From an uncultured Eubacteriales bacterium (GTDB lineage Bacteria; Bacillota; Clostridia; Christensenellales; UBA1242), in assembly GCA_948695535.1 (NCBI GenBank), contig CAPRTS010000013.1, positions 1 to 5,191 on the forward strand: a DNA stretch of 5,191 nucleotides, read 5' to 3'. The notes beneath the pieces were generated by a model, which made no database searches, was not told the origin of the DNA, and saw nothing but the letters and a program-made list of their open reading frames with translations. Within the stretch, counting starts at the first letter, position 1. Each line of letters starts with the position of its first letter. Below, one piece after another: positions 1 through 5,191 of the stretch. The translations under genes were made by a program, and so were the position numbers.

Positions 1-2
1 TT

Positions 3-1190
3 AAAGAACAACTGTCGCTTTTTGAACAACGTACCAAATTCAAGCGATTGGCTAAACGTTTCTTGTCCAGCCGTTGTGGCGAGTGGCTGCGACGAATTAT
101 TACCCTTCGCAATCCTAAGTTGCTAAAAAAATTGCCACCGCTCTTGTTGAAACCGTCGGAATTATTTGTTCGCGTGTTACAAAGCCCGTCATTAAATATG
201 TCCTGTTCGCGTTTAGAAAATATTTGTAGTATTGACGCTGATGGCATTTTAAGTGGTTGTGGTGGGGTGTTACCCTTTGGACAGGTTAGTGAACATGAAA
301 GTCTGGAACAAGTATACAACAGCCCTTGGGCACGGATTATTAAGTTGTCTTCACTGAATGGATCGTTCTGCTTGTGTAATCTACGTAAATGTAAAGACGC
401 TGATTTCTCGTCGGGCAAGTTAGCTAAAACCGAACGTTATCAAACTTGTGTTTATCCCCGGACTTTATCCGTTTCGACCGATCCTTCGTGTAACCTTAAA
501 TGTGGCAGTTGTCGAACCAGTTTTTATACAGCCAATGCCAAAACTACTCAGCAAATTACTGCTTGGCATCAACAATTATCGGCGTCGGGGTGGTTCGCAC
601 AAGCGGAGAAACTGATTATCGCCGGTATGGGGGAAGTCTTTTACAGTCAGGCTTACCATCAGTTACTAACTAATCTTAGTCAACGTCATCAAATCAATAT
701 TCAGTCTAATGGCCTTTTGTTTAATGCCCAAAATTGGGCTTTGTTGGCTGATAAATACCAGACAATTAACATTTATATTTCTATTGACGCGGCCACACCG
801 GCGACTTACCAAAAGTTGCGGGGTGGTAGTTATGATACTTTATTAACTAATTTAGCAATGCTGTCTAACTTGCGACAAACTAACGAAATTAGTTTTTTTG
901 AGATTGCGTTCGTGGTGCAGCGTGATAATTACCAAGAAATGGCGGCTTTTGTGCAATTAGGAAAACGATTGCAGGTAGACCGAATTTTTTTTGGGCGGCT
1001 TAAAAATTGGGGGACGTTTAGTAAACGCGAATATTACCAAAAGAGTATGATGCTACCTAACGGTGTTTTGGTACGTGAACTTTATGATCTTTTGCAACAA
1101 CCACTTTTCCGCGACCTTATGGTTGACTTGCGGGAGTTTACTCAGTGCTTGGCGGCTTCGGCAAAATACTATGACAAAAGGTGCAAGTGA
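3..1190 (+). CDS. Radical SAM protein with N-terminal twitch/SPASM-like domain, copy 1 (5' partial)
   Basis: The frame is open from the first bases of the window, so the true start lies upstream; the TTG at 48 is an internal leucine codon, because the codons before it align with the linker of the other copies. About 395 residues are visible. Twitch-like cysteines are encoded at 204, 258, 369, 375 and 390, ending in the pattern CLCxxxxC. The radical SAM motif CNLKCGSC, which should bind the [4Fe-4S] cluster that cleaves S-adenosylmethionine, has its cysteines at 489, 501 and 510. It is followed by IIAGMGE, a glycine-rich strand as expected for SAM binding, then SNGLLF, SIDAAT.ATY.KLRGG and FVVQRDNYQEM, ending in a NWGTF region. 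The family assignment is firm; the substrate is unknown. The last codons (YDKRCK, stop) are supplied by the promoter of copy 2. The C-terminal third is closest to copy 3, whereas the radical SAM motif is closest to copy 2. Confidence 0.9.
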   Translation, partial: KEQLSLFEQRTKFKRLAKRFLSSRCGEWLRRIITLRNPKLLKKLPPLLLKPSELFVRVLQSPSLNMSCSRLENICSIDADGILSGCGGVLPFGQVSEHESLEQVYNSPWARIIKLSSLNGSFCLCNLRKCKDADFSSGKLAKTERYQTCVYPRTLSVSTDPSCNLKCGSCRTSFYTANAKTTQQITAWHQQLSASGWFAQAEKLIIAGMGEVFYSQAYHQLLTNLSQRHQINIQSNGLLFNAQNWALLADKYQTINIYISIDAATPATYQKLRGGSYDTLLTNLAMLSNLRQTNEISFFEIAFVVQRDNYQEMAAFVQLGKRLQVDRIFFGRLKNWGTFSKREYYQKSMMLPNGVLVRELYDLLQQPLFRDLMVDLREFTQCLAASAKYYDKRCK

Positions 1191-1206
1191 AGTTATACTG
1201 GGTATG
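1161..1206 (+). repeat. Inter-gene junction repeat, shortened version (copy 1 to copy 2)
   Basis: This is the shortened form of the 81-bp block found at the other two junctions. It starts with the shared GCAAAA and carries the same promoter, but lacks 36 bases present elsewhere (the segment containing GGCAGGG.AACAG). In the longer copies an ATG borders each side of the missing segment, so a deletion between short ATG repeats would produce it. One extra base between the -10 box and the ATG makes the net difference 35 bp. Confidence 0.7.
1171..1199 (+). promoter_or_regulatory. Vegetative promoter of copy 2, predicted leaderless
   Basis: The -35 box ATGACA (1171-1176) and the -10 box TATACT (1194-1199) are separated by exactly 17 bp, the optimum for sigma70/sigmaA. 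Transcription would start about 7 bases after the -10 box, at about 1206-1207, which coincides with the ATG at 1207. No Shine-Dalgarno sequence stands before the ATG. The stop codon of copy 1 (1188-1190) lies inside the spacer. The same arrangement recurs before copies 3 and 4, which is the main support. Confidence 0.75.
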
Positions 1207-1434
1207 ATGAACACGCAAAAAATTTTGTTAGTTGGGGACGCACGGGTCTGTCCGCAAGTAGCCTACGTGATGGACTGGCAAAATTATGAAATGGTGGAGC
1301 GAATTACCGACGTTAGTAAATACGCGGATTATAAAATTGTCATCTGTGATTTTAAGCGTCGTTGGCGACGTTATTTACCGTCTAGGGGGGGGGGGGTGGC
1401 TATCTTTACCTTGATGATATTTGTCACCAACTAG
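1207..1434 (+). CDS. N-terminal fragment of copy 2 as the sequence reads (truncated product)
   Basis: With G12 as written, translation from ATG 1207 passes through the G run in the wrong frame, adds a short unrelated tail (RGGGVAIFTLMIFVTN) and stops at TAG 1432-1434 after 75 residues. Only the small N-terminal domain would be made, without the twitch or radical SAM parts. Residues 1-59 match copies 3 and 4 closely (KILLVGDAR.CPQVAYVMDW); the tail does not. A gene caller might start at ATG 1204, or further upstream inside copy 1, because the frame is open there. A separate function for this short peptide is not supported. Confidence 0.6.
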   Translation: MNTQKILLVGDARVCPQVAYVMDWQNYEMVERITDVSKYADYKIVICDFKRRWRRYLPSRGGGVAIFTLMIFVTN

Positions 1435-2654
1435 ACAGCGAAGATAATCGAAACCCAGTGATCAAAAAGCCGGTGGAGTCTGATCCTAAACCTTTGCTGG
1501 GGCGTATTAAGGACCGCATAAAAATGGGGCAGGTGGGTTTAGCAATAGTTAGACGCTTGAAACGCCACTTGACGCTACGCAACTTTTGGTTAATCAACAA
1601 ATTACCCGTCGAAGCGTTAAAGTTGTCCGAGATGTTGATTAAGGTTTTGTATAGTCAACCGACGGATATTGTGTGTGACCGTTTAACCAAGGTTGGCGAA
1701 ATTACCTTTACCGGTGATTTCACAGCCTGTTGTCGCGACTTAGTCCCGCCCTTTGGCAATGTGTTCAATGCTGACCTTGAACGACTGTATAATGGTTATC
1801 GCGCACGGATTATAAAACTGAGTGCCTTGAACCACACGTACTGTTTATGTGACTTTAATAAATGTCAAATGGTAAAACGCGCGGCTACTATTGCTTACAC
1901 CCCCGATTTAGCAGCAACTCCGGCTTACCCCAGGGATTTGACCTTGGCTACGGATAAAACTTGTAACCTTAAATGTGGCAGTTGCCGTCTAACTTTCCTT
2001 ACGGCTAATGATGCCGAGAATAAACGGATTAAAGAGATTCATAACCGCTTGTTAGGGTCAGGGTGGCTGTCCAAGATTGACCATTTGATTATCGCTGGTA
2101 TGGGTGAGGCTTTTTACAGTCCCCATTATTTATCCTTATTGACTAATGACTTACAGCGTAAGCAAATCAATATTACGACTAATGGTCTTTTGTTTACGCC
2201 ACAAAAGTGGGAGCAAATTAAAGACAAGTACCAAGTTTTTGACGTTAGGGTTTCCATTGATGCGGCGTCGGCGACAACTTACCGAAAAGTACGGGGTGGT
2301 GATTTCAAGTTATTACTTAAAAATCTAAACTTTTTGAGTGAATTGCGACAACAAAACAAAATTCATTACCTGCAACTTAATTTTGTTGTGCAGCGTAGTA
2401 ATTATCAGGAAATGGCAGATTTTGTACGCTTGGGTAAGCAGTTGCGGGTTGACTTGGTCTATTTCTCGCGGTTGGGTAATTGGGGGACAATGAAACTTAA
2501 ACATTACCGCCAAAATTGTTTGGTGGTTAAAAATAAATATTTGACCCGCGACCTTTACGCGATTTTACAAGACCCAATTTTTAATGACCCGATAGTCGAT
2601 ATCGGTTCCTTTAATGATTGCTTAGCTAATTCCGCAAAACGCTATGGTGAGTGA
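1207..2654 (+). CDS. Radical SAM/twitch protein, copy 2, frame broken at a G12 tract (probable phase-variable gene, off state)
   Basis: This is one ancestral gene read in two frames. The frame from ATG 1207 covers the N-terminal domain up to the G run at 1385-1396; the rest continues in another frame to TGA 2652-2654. With 13 G the joined protein has 482 residues and aligns without gaps to copies 3 and 4 through the region (SRGGGGGYLYLDDIC against VKDKTLNIIYLDDIC in copy 4). In that numbering the N-terminal domain has cysteines 15, 47 and 73, the twitch-like domain has cysteines 157, 175, 176, 213, 215 and 220, and the radical SAM motif CNLKCGSC has cysteines 253, 257 and 260. It is followed by IIAGMGE, TTNGLLF, SIDAAS.TTY.KVRGG, FVVQRSNYQEM and NWGT. 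Everything needed for catalysis is present downstream of the break, so the gene looks switchable rather than decayed. A sequencing error in the homopolymer would equally explain the break. ATG 1207 is preferred to ATG 1204 because it aligns with the other starts and fits the predicted transcription start. Confidence 0.85.
1385..1396 (+). repeat. G12 homopolymer inside the coding region of copy 2
   Basis: Twelve consecutive G occur near codon 60 of copy 2. It is by far the longest G run in the window, and the equivalent position in copies 3 and 4 has ordinary mixed codons (V-K-D-K-T-L). Lengths of 13 or 10 G keep the frame open; 12 or 11 break it. Long G or C runs in coding regions are a known basis for slipped-strand phase variation. 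In frame, the run encodes five glycines replacing a probable loop segment. Confidence 0.85.
1458..2654 (+). CDS. Catalytic portion of copy 2 (twitch-like plus radical SAM) as an open frame
   Basis: This is the open stretch a gene caller would report downstream of the G run, beginning at a GTG. I regard it as the 3' part of the gene starting at 1207, not a separate gene. Homology to copies 3 and 4 continues upstream of the GTG in the same frame (YLYLDDIC from 1401), no Shine-Dalgarno sequence precedes the GTG, and the conserved promoter module is absent here. Radical SAM cysteines are encoded at 1962, 1974 and 1983; twitch-like cysteines at 1674, 1728, 1731, 1842, 1848 and 1863. The C-terminus ends KRYGE followed by TGA, 15 residues earlier than in copy 3. 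Confidence 0.75.
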   Translation: MIKKPVESDPKPLLGRIKDRIKMGQVGLAIVRRLKRHLTLRNFWLINKLPVEALKLSEMLIKVLYSQPTDIVCDRLTKVGEITFTGDFTACCRDLVPPFGNVFNADLERLYNGYRARIIKLSALNHTYCLCDFNKCQMVKRAATIAYTPDLAATPAYPRDLTLATDKTCNLKCGSCRLTFLTANDAENKRIKEIHNRLLGSGWLSKIDHLIIAGMGEAFYSPHYLSLLTNDLQRKQINITTNGLLFTPQKWEQIKDKYQVFDVRVSIDAASATTYRKVRGGDFKLLLKNLNFLSELRQQNKIHYLQLNFVVQRSNYQEMADFVRLGKQLRVDLVYFSRLGNWGTMKLKHYRQNCLVVKNKYLTRDLYAILQDPIFNDPIVDIGSFNDCLANSAKRYGE

Positions 2655-2714
2655 AACAAGACATTTGGCAGGGTAACAGATGACAAAAAGTGCCAGTAAA
2701 GTTATAATGCTTTA
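2634..2714 (+). repeat. Inter-gene junction repeat (copy 2 to copy 3), 81 bp
   Basis: This block runs from GCAAAACGCTATGG, in the last codons of copy 2, to the base before the ATG of copy 3. It is colinear and of equal length (81 bp) with 4128-4208. Shared landmarks in order are GGCAGGG.AACAGATGACA, the spacer and the -10 box. Copy 2 stops early in the block (TGA 2652-2654), so 60 bp are formally intergenic; copy 3 reads through the equivalent stretch. No terminator-like hairpin with a T run is visible. Confidence 0.8.
2680..2708 (+). promoter_or_regulatory. Vegetative promoter of copy 3, predicted leaderless
   Basis: The -35 box ATGACA (2680-2685), a 17-bp spacer and a perfect -10 box TATAAT (2703-2708) are present. 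Six bases (GCTTTA) separate the -10 box from the ATG at 2715, so the predicted first transcribed base is the A of the ATG. No ribosome binding site is visible. This is the strongest match to consensus of the three promoters. Confidence 0.8.
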
Positions 2715-4193
2715 ATGGACGCGCAAAAGATTTTGTTGGTCGGTGACCCACGGATTTGCCCGCAAGTAGCGTACGTGATGGACTGGAAAGATTATGAGAT
2801 GGTCGATCAACTAACCAATGCTAAGCCGTACCGCGATTACAAAATCGTGGTTTGTGCGTTCAAAAAGCAACGTAAACAGTTGGTTAAGGTCAAGGACAAA
2901 ACTTTGAAGATTTATTATCTTAACCATCTCTGTCGGGAATTAGATAAGGATTATTCACTTACCGAACAAATTACCGCCATCAAACCGAAAACGGCAGGGA
3001 AGCGCTTATTGAAACGCGTTATTATGTCGCGTGGTATTAGTTGCTGGTTAAACAGTTGGCGGCGGCATTTTTCCTTTACTAATTACCGACTACTGCGTAA
3101 ATTGCCTGCTAGTTTACTTAAAACCTCAGAATTAATGCTAAGAGTGATTTGGTCTGTGCCGACAGGCATTGTTTGCAAGGGTATGGATTGGGTACTGCGG
3201 GTGGAAACCGACGGCACCGTTGGTGGTTGTACCAATGCGGTGGCACCATTTTTTGGCAATGTTTTGGCGGATAATTTCTCAATGGATTCCTACCGTGTGC
3301 GCATTATCAAGTTATCGACACTGAATAAATCTTACAGTTTGTGTAAATTGGGTCACTGTGCTACGGCTATCTATACGGACAATATCCCTGCTGACTTTAA
3401 ATTGGCTAGTCCCCAACCAGCGCCCAAAGAATTGGTGTTGGCGCTTGATCCGTCGTGCAATTTGGCTTGCCCCAGTTGTCGTAAAGAAATTTACCAAGCC
3501 AACCACGATGTCTATACCCAGCACCAAGCAATTATGGCCAAATTACACCAAACCGGTTGTTTGTCTAAGGTGGAAATCTTAACGCTCGCGCCCTTGGGCG
3601 AAGTGTTTTACAGCGATTTTTACCGAGAGTACGTCAGCACCGCCCACGGGTACAAGAAACTGTTTGTGATTTCTAATGGTACTTTGTTTAACCGTCAGCG
3701 TTGGGAAACAATTAAGGATAAATATGAACAAATTGAAGTGATGATTTCCGTTGATGCTGCGACGGCCGCTACTTATCGTCACTTGCGGGGTGGTAATTAT
3801 GATAATTTGTTGGCTAATTTGGCAATGTTGTCCAATTTGCGACAAACCGACCAAATAAAATTTTTGAGGATCGCGTTCGTGGTGCAGCGTGATAATTACC
3901 AAGAAATGCCGGCCTTTGTGGAATTGGGGAAACGGTTACACGTGGACGAAATTACGTTCAGTAAACTTAATAATTGGGGCACATTTACTAAACGGGAATA
4001 TCAACAAAAAAGTATGATTTTGCCTAATGGTGCTTTGGCGCGTGAACTTTATGATCTTCTGCAACAACCATTGTTCCATGACCCCCAAATTGATTTACGG
4101 GCTTTTACGTTATACTTGGCCAATTCGGCAAAACGCTATGGCGAGAGAAACGAGATATCTGGCAGGGCAACAGATGACAAAAAGCGGAAGTAA
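2715..4193 (+). CDS. Radical SAM protein with N-terminal twitch/SPASM-like domain, copy 3 (complete)
   Basis: The only complete and unbroken copy, 492 residues, ATG to TAA. Residues 1-75 form a small alpha/beta-looking domain (strands KILLVG and YKIVVCAF, then KIYYLNHLC) of unassigned function; cysteines 15, 47 and 73 are shared with copies 2 and 4. A basic linker (about 85-145) follows. The twitch-like domain (about 150-215) has cysteines 154, 172, 210 and 215, enough for one auxiliary iron-sulfur cluster, with the typical FFGNV and RIIKLSTLN segments. The radical SAM motif CNLACPSC has cysteines 248, 252 and 255; then come APLGEVFYS (about 292-300), SNGTLF (320-325), SVDAATAATYRHLRGG (345-360), FVVQRDNYQEM (388-398) and NWGTF (420-424). 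Oddities: position 208 is serine where the other copies have cysteine, and AGMGE is replaced by APLGE. The last ~15 residues are encoded by the junction/promoter block and are probably dispensable. The substrate is unknown; a sugar or surface-polymer modification is only a guess. Confidence 0.93.
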   Translation: MDAQKILLVGDPRICPQVAYVMDWKDYEMVDQLTNAKPYRDYKIVVCAFKKQRKQLVKVKDKTLKIYYLNHLCRELDKDYSLTEQITAIKPKTAGKRLLKRVIMSRGISCWLNSWRRHFSFTNYRLLRKLPASLLKTSELMLRVIWSVPTGIVCKGMDWVLRVETDGTVGGCTNAVAPFFGNVLADNFSMDSYRVRIIKLSTLNKSYSLCKLGHCATAIYTDNIPADFKLASPQPAPKELVLALDPSCNLACPSCRKEIYQANHDVYTQHQAIMAKLHQTGCLSKVEILTLAPLGEVFYSDFYREYVSTAHGYKKLFVISNGTLFNRQRWETIKDKYEQIEVMISVDAATAATYRHLRGGNYDNLLANLAMLSNLRQTDQIKFLRIAFVVQRDNYQEMPAFVELGKRLHVDEITFSKLNNWGTFTKREYQQKSMILPNGALARELYDLLQQPLFHDPQIDLRAFTLYLANSAKRYGERNEISGRATDDKKRK

Positions 4194-4208
4194 AGTTATA
4201 CTGATACA
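4128..4208 (+). repeat. Inter-gene junction repeat (copy 3 to copy 4), 81 bp
   Basis: Equal in length and colinear with 2634-2714, differing by scattered substitutions only. Here copy 3 stays open through the block to TAA 4191-4193, because the early TGA seen at the end of copy 2 is absent. The intergenic gap is therefore only 15 bp and the -35 box is wholly coding. Confidence 0.8.
4174..4202 (+). promoter_or_regulatory. Vegetative promoter of copy 4, predicted leaderless
   Basis: The -35 box ATGACA (4174-4179), a 17-bp spacer and the -10 box TATACT (4197-4202) are followed by six bases (GATACA) and ATG 4209. The -35 box and most of the spacer lie in the coding region of copy 3, whose stop codon is inside the spacer. 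The nearest purine-rich stretch (GGAAG, from 4187) is about 18 bases before the ATG, too far for a ribosome binding site, and would lie upstream of the predicted transcription start. Confidence 0.78.
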
Positions 4209-5191
4209 ATGAACTCGCCAAAGATTTTGTTGGTTGGTGACGCCCGGATTTGTCCGCAAGTAGCCTACGTGATGGACTGGCCAGATTACGAGCAGGTTGA
4301 CCGTTTGACCGATGCGGAACTATATCGTGCTTACAAGATTGTGGTCTGTGCGTTCAAACGTAAAAGTAAACGCTTGGTTCGCGTTAAGGATAAAACGTTA
4401 AACATTATCTATCTCGATGACATTTGTCGCGAACTGGACGCACAAAGTAGCGAACAAAAAGCAGTTATTACGCACCGCCCGCGCCGGTGGTGGAAACGCT
4501 GTGCGGCAGTAGTACTTAATCGTTGGCGGCGACAACGAGTTTTACGTAATTGGTGGTTGATTAACCGGTTGCCAGTGAACAGTTTGCGCTTGTCGGAATT
4601 ATTTTTGAAAGTTTTGTTCAGCCCACCCACCAATATTGTTTGCGATAAGATTGAAAACGTGTGTCATGTTTATTTTAATGGCGACATCTGTGGTTGTGCT
4701 TCGGGGTGGGTGGTGCCCTTTGGCAATTTGCAACAAGCCAGCCCGCAAGCAATTTTTCATAGCCCACGGGCGCGGATTGTAAAATTGTCGTCGTTAAACC
4801 GTTCGTATTGTCTTTGCGATTTGCCGTTGTGTTTGAACGCGCGTTACGTCGCCCAAACAGAACGAAATTTGAAACCAATGTGCACTGCCGAATATCCAAC
4901 CGAGGTTATTATAGCTACGGACCGTTCGTGCAATCTGCAATGTAAAACTTGCCGTAAAGAACACTATCAGGCTGATGCCGCGGAACAAAAGCGCATTGTC
5001 AGTATGACCCAGCAACTGGTGAATGATGGTTGGCTGGCCAGGCCACGGTCAATTACTGTGGCGGGGCAAGGGGAAATTTTTTACAGTCCTAACTACCGCG
5101 ATTTATTAGCCAAAATAAAAACCGACGAAATTCATCTTCTTTCGAACGGTACGCTGTTCAATGCGGATAATTGGCAGTTAATTGCCAATCG
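4209..5191 (+). CDS. Radical SAM protein with N-terminal twitch/SPASM-like domain, copy 4 (3' partial)
   Basis: Open from ATG 4209 to the end of the window with no stop: 327 codons, about two thirds of the expected length. The N-terminal domain (1-75) closely matches copies 2 and 3, with cysteines 15, 47 and 73. A tryptophan- and arginine-rich linker follows (about 88-125). The twitch-like domain has cysteines 145, 161, 163, 201, 203 and 208, ending SYCLCDLPLC. The radical SAM motif is CNLQCKTC (cysteines 241, 245, 248; codons at 4929, 4941 and 4950), then VAGQGEIFYSPNY (about 284-296) and SNGTLFN (312-318) before the sequence ends. It is the most divergent copy in the catalytic part seen, yet its promoter and first 25 codons are among the best conserved. 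There is no G run at the position of the copy 2 tract, so it should be constitutively in frame. The start is fixed by alignment with copies 2 and 3 and by the adjacent promoter. Confidence 0.9.
   Translation, partial: MNSPKILLVGDARICPQVAYVMDWPDYEQVDRLTDAELYRAYKIVVCAFKRKSKRLVRVKDKTLNIIYLDDICRELDAQSSEQKAVITHRPRRWWKRCAAVVLNRWRRQRVLRNWWLINRLPVNSLRLSELFLKVLFSPPTNIVCDKIENVCHVYFNGDICGCASGWVVPFGNLQQASPQAIFHSPRARIVKLSSLNRSYCLCDLPLCLNARYVAQTERNLKPMCTAEYPTEVIIATDRSCNLQCKTCRKEHYQADAAEQKRIVSMTQQLVNDGWLARPRSITVAGQGEIFYSPNYRDLLAKIKTDEIHLLSNGTLFNADNWQLIAN

Larger units (their letters stand above)
1..5191 (+). repeat. Tandem direct array of four paralogous radical SAM genes
   Basis: The whole window is a head-to-tail array with a period of about 1.5 kb, all on one strand, with gaps of 16, 60 and 15 bp. 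Exact shared stretches include 36 nt between copies 1 and 3 (906-941 and 3873-3908), 30 nt between copies 2 and 4 (1249-1278 and 4251-4280) and 23 nt between copies 1 and 2 (489-511 and 1962-1984). The array probably extends beyond both ends, since both edge genes are cut. Confidence 0.9.

Noticed and set aside
985..992. T8 run in copy 1 as a second phase-variable tract.
   Set aside because: The frame is intact across it, it encodes a hydrophobic stretch (IFF) aligned without gaps to the other copies, and short T runs are common at this base composition.
1063..1206. Upstream in-frame start for the copy 2 frame inside the end of copy 1.
   Set aside because: This stretch is the C-terminal coding region of copy 1 in another frame; the promoter and the alignment both place the start at 1207.
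1458..1475. GTG at 1458 as an independent start for a shorter radical SAM gene.
   Set aside because: Homology to copies 3 and 4 continues upstream in the same frame to 1401, and there is neither a ribosome binding site nor the promoter module before the GTG.
2655..2714. Possible short peptide gene (RiPP precursor) or small RNA in the 60-bp gap after copy 2.
   Set aside because: The stretch is explained by the junction repeat and promoter; the equivalent sequence is coding in copy 3, and no separate start with a ribosome binding site is visible.
3312..3902. Open frames on the - strand within copy 3, and similar ones within copies 2 and 4.
   Set aside because: They are antiparallel to strongly conserved radical SAM coding sequence and show no recognisable protein motif.
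1191..4208. Rho-independent terminators between the genes.
   Set aside because: No GC-rich hairpin followed by a T run was seen in any of the three gaps.

Overview
The window holds one kind of gene repeated head to tail on the + strand: four paralogous radical SAM enzymes that fill nearly all of the sequence. Copy 1 (to 1190) lacks its 5' end, copy 2 (1207-2654) is complete but out of frame at a run of 12 G, copy 3 (2715-4193) is complete and intact, and copy 4 (from 4209) runs off the 3' end. No RNA gene, transposase, CRISPR array or gene of another family was seen. The repeat period is about 1.5 kb (1508 bp between the starts of copies 2 and 3, 1494 bp between copies 3 and 4).

Each full protein has the same order: a small N-terminal alpha/beta-looking domain of about 75-90 residues that I cannot assign, a basic linker, a cysteine-rich twitch/SPASM-like domain placed before the catalytic domain, then a radical SAM core with a CxxxCxxC motif (CNLKCGSC, CNLACPSC or CNLQCKTC) and a conserved C-terminal part. 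This resembles radical SAM proteins with an N-terminal twitch domain, which to my knowledge are often found in surface-polysaccharide loci. The substrate cannot be read from the sequence.

Two features stand out. First, each of the three visible gene starts has a near-consensus vegetative promoter: ATGACA, a spacer of exactly 17 bp, then TATAAT or TATACT. It lies so close to the ATG (6-7 bases after the -10 box) that transcription should start at or next to the ATG. No Shine-Dalgarno sequence is visible. The genes therefore look individually promoted and leaderless, and the upstream promoter elements overlap the 3' end of the preceding gene in copies 1 and 3. Second, copy 2 carries G12 in its N-terminal domain. 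Thirteen G would restore one open frame that aligns without a gap to copies 3 and 4, so this looks like a phase-variable on/off switch caught in the off state, or else a homopolymer sequencing error.

The copies are mosaic. Copies 1 and 2 agree best around the radical SAM motif, copies 1 and 3 share the C-terminal third, and the promoter plus first ~25 codons is nearly invariant at copies 2-4. This suggests duplication followed by recombination or gene conversion. The organism is a bacterium with sigma70/sigmaA-type promoters, the standard code (TGA used as stop) and moderate GC. I cannot name it more closely. The missing Shine-Dalgarno signals argue against a typical Firmicute, despite the TTG-rich codon usage.
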